From contig NZ_JAFHKL010000004.1 in the NCBI RefSeq assembly GCF_016937655.1, forward strand, positions 310,001 to 374,000: a stretch of 64,000 bases of DNA, written 5' to 3'. The stretch is from Chromobacterium alkanivorans (lineage in GTDB: Bacteria > Pseudomonadota > Gammaproteobacteria > Burkholderiales > Chromobacteriaceae). A program made the translations under genes and the position numbers. The notes beneath the pieces were generated by a model. The model was not told the DNA's origin. It ran no database searches and saw only the letters and a program-made list of their open reading frames with translations. Shown here in pieces: positions 11,302 through 20,234 of this stretch (position 1 is the first letter of the stretch; every line of letters starts with the position of its first letter).

Positions 11302-12376
11302 ACGCGTCTGGCAGCAGATCAAAGAACCGCTGGACGGCTGGCTGATGCTGTTCCTCGGCCTGATCTTCGTGCTCAGCATGGTGCTGCTGTACTCGGCCAA
11401 CAACCAGTCCTTCGACAAGATAGACAACAAGCTGATCTACACCAGCCTGTCGCTGATCATCATGTGGATCATCGCCCGGATGCGGCCGCAAAGCATCATG
11501 AACTTCGCGCCGCCCATCTACGGCCTGGGCGTGCTGCTGCTGCTGGCCGTCCACTTCAAGGGCGTCACCGTCAACGGCTCCACCCGCTGGCTGGAACTGG
11601 GCATCACCCGCATCCAGCCGTCCGAGATCATGAAGATCGCGCTGCCGATGATGCTGGCCTGGTTCTTCCAGAAATACGAGCTGTCGATGCGCTGGTGGCA
11701 CTACCTGGTGGCCGCCTTGCTGATGGCGGTGCCCAGCGCGCTGGTGCTGAAGCAGCCGGACTTGGGCACCACGCTGCTGATCGCCGCCGCCGGCCTGTTC
11801 GTGCTGTTCTTCGCCGGCCTGCCGTGGAAGGTGATCTTCGCCGGCATCGGCCTGGGCGCCGCCAGCCTGCCCATCGTCTGGAACCTGCTGCACGACTACC
11901 AGCGCCGCCGGGTGCTGACCATGATAGACCCCACCACCGACCCGCTGGGCGACGGCTACCACATCATCCAGTCCATGATCGCCATCGGCTCCGGCGGCCC
12001 CTGGGGCAAGGGCTGGCTCAACGGCACCCAGACCCACCTCGACTACATCCCGGAACGGACCACCGACTTCATCTTCGCCGTGTATTCCGAGGAATTCGGC
12101 CTGGCCGGCAATGTGCTGCTGTTGGTGCTCTATCTGCTGGTGCTCAGCCGCGCGATGATGATCACCGCCAGCGCCCAGACGCTGTACGGCCGGCTGATGG
12201 CCGGCTCCATCACCCTGTCCTTCTTCGTCTACGCCTTCGTCAATATGGGCATGGTGTCCGGCATCCTGCCGGTGGTGGGCGTGCCGCTGCCCTTCATGTC
12301 CTATGGCGGCACCGCCACCGTCACCCTGTTCGTCGGCATGGGCATGCTGATGAGCATCAGCAATCTAAAACGCTGA
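11282..12376 (+). CDS. rodA: Peptidoglycan glycosyltransferase RodA
   Basis: SEDS-family glycan polymerase, partner of PBP2. It has 364 residues, ten or so membrane spans, and the SEDS landmarks NGSTRWLELG, QPSEIMKIALP, LKQPDLGTTLLI, GSGGPWGKGWLNGTQT, IPERTTDFIFAV-YSEEFG and MVSGILPVVGVPLPFMSYGG. The ATG lies inside the end of mrdA. The stop TGA (12374-12376) is exactly the left TNA target duplication of a 140-bp mobile element; reading GCTGAG at that junction leaves the protein end unchanged. Confidence 0.97.
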   Translation: MQTSLIKRVWQQIKEPLDGWLMLFLGLIFVLSMVLLYSANNQSFDKIDNKLIYTSLSLIIMWIIARMRPQSIMNFAPPIYGLGVLLLLAVHFKGVTVNGSTRWLELGITRIQPSEIMKIALPMMLAWFFQKYELSMRWWHYLVAALLMAVPSALVLKQPDLGTTLLIAAAGLFVLFFAGLPWKVIFAGIGLGAASLPIVWNLLHDYQRRRVLTMIDPTTDPLGDGYHIIQSMIAIGSGGPWGKGWLNGTQTHLDYIPERTTDFIFAVYSEEFGLAGNVLLLVLYLLVLSRAMMITASAQTLYGRLMAGSITLSFFVYAFVNMGMVSGILPVVGVPLPFMSYGGTATVTLFVGMGMLMSISNLKR

Positions 12377-12516
12377 GAGCCTGTTTACGATCTGCTGCGC
12401 TTTGGCGATACGGCGTTGGAAATGACCTCAGAATGCTCATGTACCGTATGTACATTCCGCTTCTTCGGTCATTTCCGCCTTGTCTCGCTCTTGCTCGCGA
12501 GATCGTAAACAGGCTC
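12377..12516. mobile_element. 140-bp miniature inverted-repeat element, copy 1
   Basis: Ends are GAGCCTGTTTACGATC (12377) and the exact complement GATCGTAAACAGGCTC (to 12516). Flanks are C-TGA (12374-12376) on the left and TAA-G (12517-12519) on the right, consistent with a TNA target with one drifted base. The interior folds: GGAAATGACC (12418-12427) pairs fully with GGTCATTTCC (12467-12476), around an inner GTAC-centred stem. It has no ORF of its own. Copies at 48406 and 58788 have the same length. Short TNA targets are known for some IS5-family (IS1031-like) elements; that parentage is an inference. Confidence 0.9.
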
Positions 12517-12519
12517 TAA

Positions 12520-12693
12520 GTTCCATGGCGGGAACCAATGCCCCGCCGCGCCGGCCTACCCCTGTTTGCCCCAGACTTACGTCATGCCCGGAATGTTTCC
12601 GACTTGACGAAGGCAAGCAAAATCGCAAGCCTATAGCATTCCGGCGCCGCCGCGCGCCGCCGCCCCTCATTCACGCAGAGGAAACGCCACCGC
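12520..12693 (+). promoter_or_regulatory. Leader of the M16 peptidase gene
   Basis: 174 bp between the mobile element and the peptidase start. TTGACG (around 12602) is a fair -35, but the only TATAGC downstream is spaced too far, so no promoter can be fixed. A GAGGAAAC ribosome site precedes the ATG. No ORF supported. Confidence 0.35.
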
Positions 12694-15429
12694 ATGCGCA
12701 TCAAGACCCTGAGCCTGCTGCTCGCCCTGTCCCTGGGCCACGCCCTGCCGGCCATCGCCGCCGAACCCGCCGCCGCCAGCCAAAGCCAGCTGCAAGCCTA
12801 CACCAGCGTGGAAGGCGTCACCGAATACCGGCTGCCCAACGGCCTGCGCGTCCTGCTGGCGCCGGACGCCTCCAAGCCCACCACCACCGTCAACGTCACC
12901 TATCTGGTGGGCAGCCGTCACGAAAGCTACGGCGAGACCGGCATGGCCCACTTGCTGGAGCACATGCTGTTCAAGGGCACGCCCAGCAGCGGCAATCTGA
13001 TGCAGGAGCTGGGCAAGCGCGGCATGCAGTTCAACGGCACCACCTTCCTGGACCGCACCAACTACTACGAAACCTTCCCCGCCAACGACGACAATCTGCG
13101 CTGGGCGCTGGAAATGGAAGCCGACCGCATGGTCAACAGCAAGATCGCCAAGAGCGATCTGGACACCGAGTTCTCGGTGGTGCGCAATGAAATGGAAATG
13201 GGGGAGAACAATCCCCACCGCGTGCTGTGGAAGCAGATGACCGCGGTCAGCTACGACTGGCACAACTACGGCCACAACACCATAGGCGCGCGCTCGGACG
13301 TGGAAAAGGTCCGCATCGACAATCTGCAGGCCTTCTACCGCAAGTACTACCAGCCGGACAACGCGGTGCTGATGATCAGCGGCAAGTTCGACCCGGCGGC
13401 GACGCTGGCCGTCGTCCGGCAGGCCTTCGGCAAGATCGCCAAGCCGCAGCGTCAGCTGACACCCACCTGGACCGAGGAGCCGCAGCGCGACGGCGCGCGC
13501 GAACTGACCGTGGAGCGCGTCGGCGACACCCAGCTGGCCGCGGTGCTGTATCCGATCTCCGCCGGCAGCCACCCGGACGCGGCGGCCATCCTCGTGCTGG
13601 CCGACATCCTGGCCAGCACGCCCAACGGCCGGCTGTACCAGGCGCTGGTGGGCGGCAAGAAAGCCGTCGGCGTCGAGGCCTGGCCGTTCGCGCTGGCCGA
13701 ACCCGGCTACATCATCTTCTGGGCGGAGCTGAACAAGGGCCAGAAACTGGCCGACGCGCGCCAGGCGCTGCTCGCCGCCATCGAAGGCTTCAAGAGCAAG
13801 CCGGTGACCGAGGCCGAACTCAAGCGCGCCAAGACCAGCCTGCTCAACGACATCGACAAGACCCTGAACGATCCGCAGCAGCTGGCGGTGGAGATGTCCG
13901 AGGCCATCGCCAAGGGCGACTGGCGCCTGTTCTTCCTGACCCGCGACCGCATCGAGGCGCTGAGCGTCAAGGACGTGGAGCGGGCGGCCGAAAACTACTT
14001 CAAGCCGTCCAACCGCACCTACGGCCAGTTCGTGCCCACCGCCAAGCCGGACCGCAGCGTGATCCCGGCCACGCCGGACGTGGCCAAGCTGGTGGACGGC
14101 TACAAGGGCCGCGCCGCGATCAGCCAGGGCGAGGCCTTCGATCCCAGCCCGGCCAATATCGACGCCCGCACCGAGAAAACCACGCTCGCCAACGGCGCCA
14201 AGCTGGCGCTGCTGTCCAAGAAGACCCGCGGCGAAACCGTCAACGGCAGTTTCAGCTTCGCCTTCGGCGACGAGAAAAGCCTGTTCGGCCGCGGCGCCGT
14301 GCCCAGCCTCGCCGCCGACATGCTGGAGCGCGGCAGCGGCAAGCTCAGCCGCGCCGAAATCAGCAATCGTCTGGATCAGCTGAAAGCCAAGCTCAGCGTT
14401 TCCGGCTCCGGTCAGGAAGTCAGCGTGGATTTTGAAACCACCCGCGCCCATCTGCCGGCGCTGCTGGACCTGATCGCCGGCCTGCTCAAGCAGCCCAGCT
14501 TCCCGGAACAGGAGTTCGAGCTGCTGCGCAAGGAAGAGCTGACCGCCATCGACGCCCAGCGCAACGAGCCGCAGGCCATGGCCACTCAGGCCGTGGGCCA
14601 GGCGCTCAATATCTATCGCAAGGGCGATCTGCGCTACCGCCCGACGCTGGACGAGGCCGCCGCCGAGCTGAAAGCCGCCAAGCTGGACGAGCTCAAGCGC
14701 TTCCACCGCCAGTTCTACGGCGCCAACCACGCCCGCTTCGCCCTGGTCGGCGACTTCGACGCCAAGGCCGCGCAAAGCCAGCTGCAAAAATTGTTCGGCG
14801 GCTGGAACAGCCCCGTGGCGTACCGCCGCGCGCCCAGCCAGCTGCCGCCGGCCAAGCCTGGCCGGCAACAGCTGCTGGCCAAGGACAAGGCCAACGCCTT
14901 CTACCTGGCCACCGCGCCGCTGGCGATGCGGGACAGCGACGCCGACTACCCGGCGATGCTGGTCGCCAACAAGATCCTGGGCGGCGGCGTCAAATCGCGG
15001 CTGCTGGACCGCCTGCGCCAGAAGGACGGCATCAGCTACTACGCCGGCAGCCAGTTCAAGGCCGGCAGCTTCGAGCCGGTGGCCAGCCTGAGCCTGGTGG
15101 CCATCTACGCGCCGCAGAACCTGGACAAGCTGAAACAGGGAGTGGCCGAGGAGCTGACGCGCTTCATCCGCGACGGCGTCAACGCCACCGAACTGGCCGA
15201 CGCCAAGAAAGCGCTGCAGCAGGAAAGGGAAATCGCCCGCGCCCAGGACGGCGCGCTGAGCGCGGCGCTGGACGGCCAATTGCAGATCGGCCGCGGCATG
15301 GACTTCAACGCCAAGGTGGACGCCGCCATCGCCGCGCTGACGGTGGAGCAGGTCAACGCCGCGCTGCGCAAGCATATGGACCCGGCCCAGTTGCTCCAGG
15401 TCTACGCCGGCGACTTCAAGCGCCCCTGA
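12694..15429 (+). CDS. M16 family zinc peptidase, secreted, double-domain (pitrilysin-like)
   Basis: Periplasmic metallopeptidase of the inverzincin type. It has 911 residues with a signal peptide (MRIKTLSLLLALSLGHALPAIAA). The first half carries HLLEH with ligands H86 and H90, base E89, and the third ligand E166 (in RNEMEMG), exactly 76 residues after H90 as the family requires. The second half (about 480-911) repeats the fold, with VANKILGGGVKSRLLDRLRQKDGISYYAGS, but lacks a zinc motif, as is usual for the inactive partner domain. It stands alone between rodA and the convergent dinB. Substrate unknown. Confidence 0.93.
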   Translation: MRIKTLSLLLALSLGHALPAIAAEPAAASQSQLQAYTSVEGVTEYRLPNGLRVLLAPDASKPTTTVNVTYLVGSRHESYGETGMAHLLEHMLFKGTPSSGNLMQELGKRGMQFNGTTFLDRTNYYETFPANDDNLRWALEMEADRMVNSKIAKSDLDTEFSVVRNEMEMGENNPHRVLWKQMTAVSYDWHNYGHNTIGARSDVEKVRIDNLQAFYRKYYQPDNAVLMISGKFDPAATLAVVRQAFGKIAKPQRQLTPTWTEEPQRDGARELTVERVGDTQLAAVLYPISAGSHPDAAAILVLADILASTPNGRLYQALVGGKKAVGVEAWPFALAEPGYIIFWAELNKGQKLADARQALLAAIEGFKSKPVTEAELKRAKTSLLNDIDKTLNDPQQLAVEMSEAIAKGDWRLFFLTRDRIEALSVKDVERAAENYFKPSNRTYGQFVPTAKPDRSVIPATPDVAKLVDGYKGRAAISQGEAFDPSPANIDARTEKTTLANGAKLALLSKKTRGETVNGSFSFAFGDEKSLFGRGAVPSLAADMLERGSGKLSRAEISNRLDQLKAKLSVSGSGQEVSVDFETTRAHLPALLDLIAGLLKQPSFPEQEFELLRKEELTAIDAQRNEPQAMATQAVGQALNIYRKGDLRYRPTLDEAAAELKAAKLDELKRFHRQFYGANHARFALVGDFDAKAAQSQLQKLFGGWNSPVAYRRAPSQLPPAKPGRQQLLAKDKANAFYLATAPLAMRDSDADYPAMLVANKILGGGVKSRLLDRLRQKDGISYYAGSQFKAGSFEPVASLSLVAIYAPQNLDKLKQGVAEELTRFIRDGVNATELADAKKALQQEREIARAQDGALSAALDGQLQIGRGMDFNAKVDAAIAALTVEQVNAALRKHMDPAQLLQVYAGDFKRP

Positions 15430-15451
15430 ACCGGCCCGGCGCCGACGGGCC

Positions 15452-16591
15452 TCAGCCCTCCCGCGGGGGCGGCTCCGCCTCGCCCGCTGCGGCGTCCGCC
15501 GCCGGCAGGTCCGGCAGCGGGCGGCCGTCGCGGCCGAACAGGCGCAGCTGACGCGGCAGGTCGTGCTCGTCCGCCAGCTTGACGCCGACACCGACCAGGC
15601 GCACCGGCCGTCGGCCGCGCTCGAAGCCCACCCGCAGCAACTCCCCGAAACGCGCCGGCGACAACTGTCCGCCGGCGTGCTCCACCGTGGTCTGGCTGAA
15701 ATCGTCGAACTTGAGCTTGACCGACAAGCCCTTGAACGCGGGATTGCCGCTGCGCGCGATGCGCGCGCTCAGCCGGTCTATCAGTTCCGGCAGCTTGGAC
15801 AGGCAGGCGCCGGCGTCGGGCAGATCGACGGCGTAAGTCTCCTCGACGCTGATCGATTTGCGGCTGCGGTCGGTGGACACCGGCCGCGGGTCGACGCCGC
15901 GCGCCAGTTCGTAAAGACGCTCGCCGAACCGGCCGAAGTGACGCAGCAGATCGGCCAGCTCCCAGGCCAGCATGTCGCCGCAGCGCCGGATGCCCAGCTC
16001 GTTCAGCCGCTGCGCGGTGACCCGGCCCACGCCGTGTATCTTCTCCACCGGCAGCGCGGCGACGAAGCCGGCCACATCCTGCGGCCGGATCAGGAACTGC
16101 CCGTCCGGCTTGTTCCAGTCGCTGGCCACCTTGGCCAGGAATTTATTCGGCGCGATGCCGGCCGAGGCGGTGATGCCCACCTCCTCGCGAATCTGGCGGC
16201 GAATCGCCTCCGCCATCCGCGTGGCGCTGCCCTGCTCGTGCGGCTGGCCGCTCACATCCAGATAGGCCTCGTCCAGCGACAAGGGCTCGATCAAGGGCGT
16301 GTAGCGCTCGTAGATGCGCATGATCTGCTGGCTGGCCTCGCGGTAGCGCGCCATGTCCGGCGGCAGGATCAGCAGATCGGGGCACAGGCGCAGCGCGCGC
16401 GCCGACGACATCGCCGAGCGCACGCCGTAGCGGCGCGCGATGTAATTGCAGGTGGCGATCACGCCGCGACTCTCCGGCCGGCCGCCCACCGCCAACGGCA
16501 AGGGCCGCAAGGCGGGGTCGTCGCGCATCTCGATGGCGGCGTAGAAACAATCGCAATCGACGTGGATGATTTTGCGCTGCGGCTCGCTCAT
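15452..16591 (-). CDS. dinB: DNA polymerase IV
   Basis: Y-family translesion polymerase. It has 379 residues. Visible are the first metal-binding block IIHVDCDCFYAAIEMRDDP, the YxRR-like block (TCNYIARRYGVRSAMSSARA), the catalytic SLDEAYLDVSG, and the helix-hairpin-helix region VEKIHGVGRVTAQRLNELGI. The little-finger domain follows with SVKLKFDDFSQTTVEH. The C-terminus ends in a Pro/Ala/Glu-rich tail and lacks an obvious QLxLF beta-clamp motif at the extreme end, but RQLRLFG at about 350 fits a clamp-binding motif. Convergent with the M16 gene (22-bp gap). No LexA box seen by eye. Confidence 0.95.
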   Translation of the reverse strand: MSEPQRKIIHVDCDCFYAAIEMRDDPALRPLPLAVGGRPESRGVIATCNYIARRYGVRSAMSSARALRLCPDLLILPPDMARYREASQQIMRIYERYTPLIEPLSLDEAYLDVSGQPHEQGSATRMAEAIRRQIREEVGITASAGIAPNKFLAKVASDWNKPDGQFLIRPQDVAGFVAALPVEKIHGVGRVTAQRLNELGIRRCGDMLAWELADLLRHFGRFGERLYELARGVDPRPVSTDRSRKSISVEETYAVDLPDAGACLSKLPELIDRLSARIARSGNPAFKGLSVKLKFDDFSQTTVEHAGGQLSPARFGELLRVGFERGRRPVRLVGVGVKLADEHDLPRQLRLFGRDGRPLPDLPAADAAAGEAEPPPREG

Positions 16592-16604
16592 GGCGATGCT
16601 TGAA

Positions 16605-16910
16605 TCAGGAGACGGCGCCGTCGCTATGGCCCAGCGAACGCTGCGGCGCCACCCGGTCGCGCACCCGCTGCTTCAGCAGCTTGATGTCGGGGAAACCGCC
16701 GTCGGCCTTGCGGTCCCACAGCAGCTCGCCGTCCAGCTCGACGCGGAACACGCCGCCGCTGCCGGGCTGCAAGGCCACCTCCGCCAACTCCTTCTCGAAG
16801 GTGGTCAACAGCTCCTGCGCCATCCAGGCGGCGCGCAGCAGCCAGCGGCAGCCGGTGCAGTATTCAATGCTCAGGCGCGGAGATTTGGCGGGGGGGATAG
16901 AAGATGTCAT
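16605..16910 (-). CDS. SelT/SelW/SelH (Rdx) family thioredoxin-fold protein
   Basis: Small 101-residue protein with the Rdx pattern: SIEYCTGCRWLLRAAWMAQELL (CxxC at 18-21), a conserved aromatic/basic stretch, then GGVFRVELDGELLWDRKADGGFPDIKLLKQRVRD. In animals this family uses selenocysteine; here both positions are cysteine. Likely a cytosolic thiol-disulfide protein, exact partner unknown. It ends 13 bases upstream of dinB on the same strand, so the two may be cotranscribed. Confidence 0.85.
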   Translation of the reverse strand: MTSSIPPAKSPRLSIEYCTGCRWLLRAAWMAQELLTTFEKELAEVALQPGSGGVFRVELDGELLWDRKADGGFPDIKLLKQRVRDRVAPQRSLGHSDGAVS

Positions 16911-17246
16911 GCGGGAAAACGCGGTCGGCTACGGGATGGCTGACAGCATAACAGTATAGAAGGGGGCATGGAGGGGAAAGGAACTGCCGGCGTCCCTGGA
17001 TTTTGTTGTGCGCGGCCGCAAGCGGCCGCTCCTCCATCGTTTCTCTCTTTGTGCAGACTTGGCGTTTGACCTTGTCAGGGCGCCGGCAGTGGCAATGACG
17101 TCTTGTTCGCAACACATTCCCGACGCCAAGTCTGCCCAGTCGCCGGCCCCTGGTAAAGCATTTACTCCAGGCCGCGCCGATTGCTGCGCTGCACGATGTA
17201 ACTTCGGCGCAACGTTACCGGTAGCAAACGGCCGCGGCCACGCGGC
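16911..17246. other. Intergenic region with hairpin and long inverted repeat
   Basis: 336 bp without a supportable gene, between two minus-strand genes. It holds GCGGCCGC-AA-GCGGCCGC (about 17012-17029), a strong hairpin without a U-run, and a 13-bp inverted repeat GCAGACTTGGCGT at 17053-17065 with its complement at 17123-17135 (57 bp between). The latter could be the ends of a decayed small element or a control site. Confidence 0.5.
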
Positions 17247-17726
17247 TCAATGCGCGTGTTCGGCCGGCGCGGCGGCGGCGGCGGCGACGCCGTCTTCCAC
17301 CACCACGTCCACGGTCACGCTGCCGGCCTTCTCGAAGCGCAGGGTCAGCGGAAAACGGTCGCCGACGCGCAAGGGTTGCTTCAGGCCCATCAGCATCACG
17401 TGATAGCTGCCCGGAGCGAACTTGACTTCCTGGCCCGCGGCCACGGCCACGCCGCCGGCCACTTCGCGCATGCGCATCACGCCGTTGTCGTTGATGTGGG
17501 TGTGCAGCTCGGCCTTGGCCGCGCGCGGCGTGCTGGCCGACAACAGCTTGTCGGCGGTCTTGCCGCGATTGCTCAGCGACAGGTAGACGCCGCCGGTCGG
17601 GCTGCTTTCCGGCATCGCCCGGCTCCACGGATGGCCGATCTTCAGATCGCCCAGCTTGAATTCGTGCGCCATCGCGCCGGCGCTCAGCAGGCACAGGCAC
17701 AGCAACGCGCTCAATGTCTTTCGCAT
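17247..17726 (-). CDS. Periplasmic copper chaperone PCu(A)C
   Basis: Carries Cu(I) in the periplasm, usually for cytochrome oxidase CuA assembly. It has 159 residues with signal peptide MRKTLSALLCLCLLSAGAMA. The copper site pattern is visible: H-x-H in ELHTHINDNGVMRMREV and H-x-M in YHVMLMGLK, with the MRMREV methionines between. The Ala-rich C-terminus ends EHAH. I chose the ATG at 17726 because it gives a proper signal peptide and has GGAG upstream. Stands alone; no oxidase genes beside it. Confidence 0.92.
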   Translation of the reverse strand: MRKTLSALLCLCLLSAGAMAHEFKLGDLKIGHPWSRAMPESSPTGGVYLSLSNRGKTADKLLSASTPRAAKAELHTHINDNGVMRMREVAGGVAVAAGQEVKFAPGSYHVMLMGLKQPLRVGDRFPLTLRFEKAGSVTVDVVVEDGVAAAAAAPAEHAH

Positions 17727-17902
17727 AATGGACTCCTTGGGTTTGGGGCACTCTAGCACAGCCCTTATGGACCGCCGTGCGGCATAATGCCACAGCCAAT
17801 GTCATGCCGCGCGCGCGCCGTGGAATTTCCCTTGTCACCGGCCCGCGGCCTCAGGCAGACTGCGTCCATTCCTTGTAATGTTCGCTTCATCAGCGTAGTG
17901 CC

Positions 17903-18547
17903 ATGCTCAAGACGTTGTCGCTCCAATTCCTGTTCGGCGGGTTGCTCAGCCTGCTCACCATCACCAACCCGCTGTCCAAAATTCCGCTGTTCATCACCCT
18001 GACCCGCGAAATGAGCGACTCCGCGCGCGACAACCAGGCGCGGCGCGCCTGCGTGTTCGCCGCCGCCATCATGGTGGTCAGCCTGCTGGCCGGCAACCTG
18101 ATCATGTCGGCCTTCGGCATCTCCTACGGCGCGCTGCGCATTTCCGGCGGCTTCGTCGTCGCCGTGCTCGGCTACCGCATGCTGTTCCTGTCGCAAGACC
18201 CGGGCAACGCGCCCAAGACCGGGGAGCGCGAGGACTACGCCTTCTTCCCGCTGGCCATGCCCGGCATCAGCGGGCCCGGCACCATCGCCGTGGTCATCGG
18301 CATTTCCACCGAGATCGCCGAACTGACCACGCTGCCGGCCAAGGCGCTGGCCTTCGCGATGACCTTCGCCGCCATCGGCGGCACCTGCTTCGGCATGTGG
18401 CTGACGCTGAAATCCTCGCAGCTGATCGCCCAGCGCCTGGGCCGCGGCGGCCGCGAGGTGATGACGCGGCTGATGGGCTTTTTGCTGATCTGCATCGGCG
18501 TGCAGTTCGTCGGTTCCGGCATCCGCACCTTCATGGCCGGTTCCTGA
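17903..18547 (+). CDS. MarC family integral membrane protein
   Basis: UPF0056/MarC-type inner-membrane protein of unknown transport role. It has 214 residues, six hydrophobic spans, and the family stretches LLTITNPLSKIPLFITLT, ISYGALRISGGFVVAVLGYRML and PLAMPGISGPGTIAVVIG. MarC is not needed for multiple antibiotic resistance in E. coli, so no resistance role is claimed. The AraC regulator follows after 21 bases and may be cotranscribed. Confidence 0.9.
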   Translation: MLKTLSLQFLFGGLLSLLTITNPLSKIPLFITLTREMSDSARDNQARRACVFAAAIMVVSLLAGNLIMSAFGISYGALRISGGFVVAVLGYRMLFLSQDPGNAPKTGEREDYAFFPLAMPGISGPGTIAVVIGISTEIAELTTLPAKALAFAMTFAAIGGTCFGMWLTLKSSQLIAQRLGRGGREVMTRLMGFLLICIGVQFVGSGIRTFMAGS

Positions 18548-18568
18548 GGCCGGCCGCGACGCCCCGCC

Positions 18569-19402
18569 ATGTCCCCCCAGGCGTCCGACCGTTCCGACTT
18601 TTTCCGCGCCGACGACATCGGCGCTCTGGAATGCCTGGACGCCAGCTACGCCCAACGGGTGTTTCCGCCGCATTTTCATGAAGAGTACGTGGTCAACGCG
18701 CTGACTCTGGGCGCGCAATCCTACCATCACCGCGGCGGCACCCACCGCGCCGGCGTCGGCGCGCTGGTGCTGATCAACCCCGGCGAAGTGCACACCGGCG
18801 AGACCGCCGACGCGCGCGGCTGGGCCTACCGCGGCTTCTACCCGTCCGCCGATTTCCTGCAGCGGCTGGCCGCCGACATCAGCGGCGACGCCCACGCCCG
18901 GCCTTATTTTCGCGACACCGTGGCGCTGGACGCGCCGCTGGCCGCCGGCATGGACCAGTTGCATCGCCTGCTGCGCGACAGCCAGGACCGGCTGCTGCGC
19001 GAATCGGCGCTGCAACGGATGTTCGGCGCGGTGCTGCAACGCCATATGCAGGTGCGCGACCAGACCCAGGCCGCCGCGCCGCGCGCGGTGGAGCTGGCGC
19101 GGCAGATGCTGGCCGACGCCATCAGCGACAATCTGTCGCTGCAGGCGCTGGCGGCGGCGGCCCAGCTCTCCCCCTGGCAGCTGTGCCGCCAGTTTCGCCA
19201 GCACTTCGGCCTGCCGCCGGTGGCCTGGCGCAATCAGCTGCGCGTCAACCGCGCGCGCCAGTTGCTGGCCCAGGGCCAGACGCCGGGCGCGGTGGCGCTC
19301 AGCCTGGGCTTCGCCGACCAGGCCCACCTGACCCGCGCCTTCCGCCACACCGTGGGCCTGGCGCCGGCGGCCTATCAGCGCGCGCTGGGCCTGCGCCGCT
19401 GA
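18569..19402 (+). CDS. AraC family transcriptional regulator
   Basis: 277 residues. The N-terminal cupin-like AraC-binding domain contains FPPHFHEEYVVNALTLG and LVLINPGEVHTGE; the C-terminal part has two helix-turn-helix units (LSLQALAAAAQLSPWQLCRQFRQHFGLPPVAWRNQLRVNRARQLL in parts, then VALSLGFADQAHLTRAFRHTVGLAPAAYQRA). It lies just upstream of azlCD on the same strand, an arrangement common for regulators of this exporter; control of azlCD is an inference. Confidence 0.92.
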   Translation: MSPQASDRSDFFRADDIGALECLDASYAQRVFPPHFHEEYVVNALTLGAQSYHHRGGTHRAGVGALVLINPGEVHTGETADARGWAYRGFYPSADFLQRLAADISGDAHARPYFRDTVALDAPLAAGMDQLHRLLRDSQDRLLRESALQRMFGAVLQRHMQVRDQTQAAAPRAVELARQMLADAISDNLSLQALAAAAQLSPWQLCRQFRQHFGLPPVAWRNQLRVNRARQLLAQGQTPGAVALSLGFADQAHLTRAFRHTVGLAPAAYQRALGLRR

Positions 19403-19529
19403 GCGCCTGTTCCCGCTGGCTCGCGCAAGCGCCCTGCCGCACGGCAAGCCCCCCTGCAAAATCGTTCAAGACGCCGGACGCTTTCGCCTGCATGATGAAT
19501 GCACCTCATCCTCGCAAGGCCCCGTTCCG

Positions 19530-20234
19530 ATGACTCGCTCCACCCCCGCCGCCTGGGCGCTGCAAGGCGCGCGCGACAGCCTGCCGATGCTGATAGGCGC
19601 CGCGCCCTTCGGCCTGATCTTCGGCACCCTGGCCATCGCCGCCGGGCTCAGCCCCTTGACGACCCAGGCCATGTCCTTGCTGGTGTTCGCCGGTTCTTCC
19701 CAATTCATCGCCGTCAGCCTGGTGGCGGCCGGCGCCGCGCTGCCGGTGCTGTGGCTGACCACCTTCGTGGTCAATCTGCGCCACGCGCTGTACAGCGCCA
19801 CCCTGCTGCCTTACGCGCGGCAATGGCCGCTGGCCTGGCGCTGGCCGCTGGCCTTCTGGCTCACCGACGAAACCTTCGCCGTGGTCGAACACCGCTTCCG
19901 CACCCAGGGCGCGGCCGGCGGCCAGTGGTATTGGCTGGGTTCCTCGCTGGCGATGTACGGCAACTGGCAGGCGTGGACGCTGGCCGGCGTGCTGCTGGGG
20001 CGTTCGGTGCCGGGGCTGGCGCAACTGGGGCTGGACTTCGCCATGGTGGCGACCTTCGCCGCCATCGTCGCGCCGCAATTGAAAAAACGGCCCACGCTGG
20101 CGGCGGCGGCGGTGGCCGGCCTGACCGCGCTGTTCACGCGCGGCCTGCCCTACAAACTGGACCTGATGCTGGCGGCGCTGCTCGGCGTCGGCGCCGGACT
20201 CTTGCTGGAAGGCAAGCGCAAGGAGGCGGCATGA
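19530..20234 (+). CDS. azlC: AzlC family amino acid exporter, large subunit
   Basis: Larger subunit of a two-part exporter for branched-chain or related amino acids (YgaZ in E. coli). It has 234 residues and about six spans, with the family block DSLPMLIGAAPFGLIFGTLAIAAGLSPL (in parts), VVNLRHALYSATLLPY and FWLTDETFAV. Its stop overlaps the azlD start (ATGA), consistent with a 1:1 complex. Confidence 0.93.
   Translation: MTRSTPAAWALQGARDSLPMLIGAAPFGLIFGTLAIAAGLSPLTTQAMSLLVFAGSSQFIAVSLVAAGAALPVLWLTTFVVNLRHALYSATLLPYARQWPLAWRWPLAFWLTDETFAVVEHRFRTQGAAGGQWYWLGSSLAMYGNWQAWTLAGVLLGRSVPGLAQLGLDFAMVATFAAIVAPQLKKRPTLAAAAVAGLTALFTRGLPYKLDLMLAALLGVGAGLLLEGKRKEAA

Noticed and set aside
8791-11430. An 879-codon open frame on the minus strand
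   Set aside because: Antisense to mrdA, mreD and the mreC end, which are certain by their motifs.
12667-15591. A 974-codon open frame on the minus strand
   Set aside because: It is antisense to the M16 peptidase, whose zinc ligands and signal peptide are unambiguous. Very GC-rich DNA leaves long antisense frames open, and the translation is low-complexity.
16605-16910. A selenoprotein of the SelW type
   Set aside because: Both positions of the CxxC motif are encoded by cysteine codons and there is no in-frame TGA.
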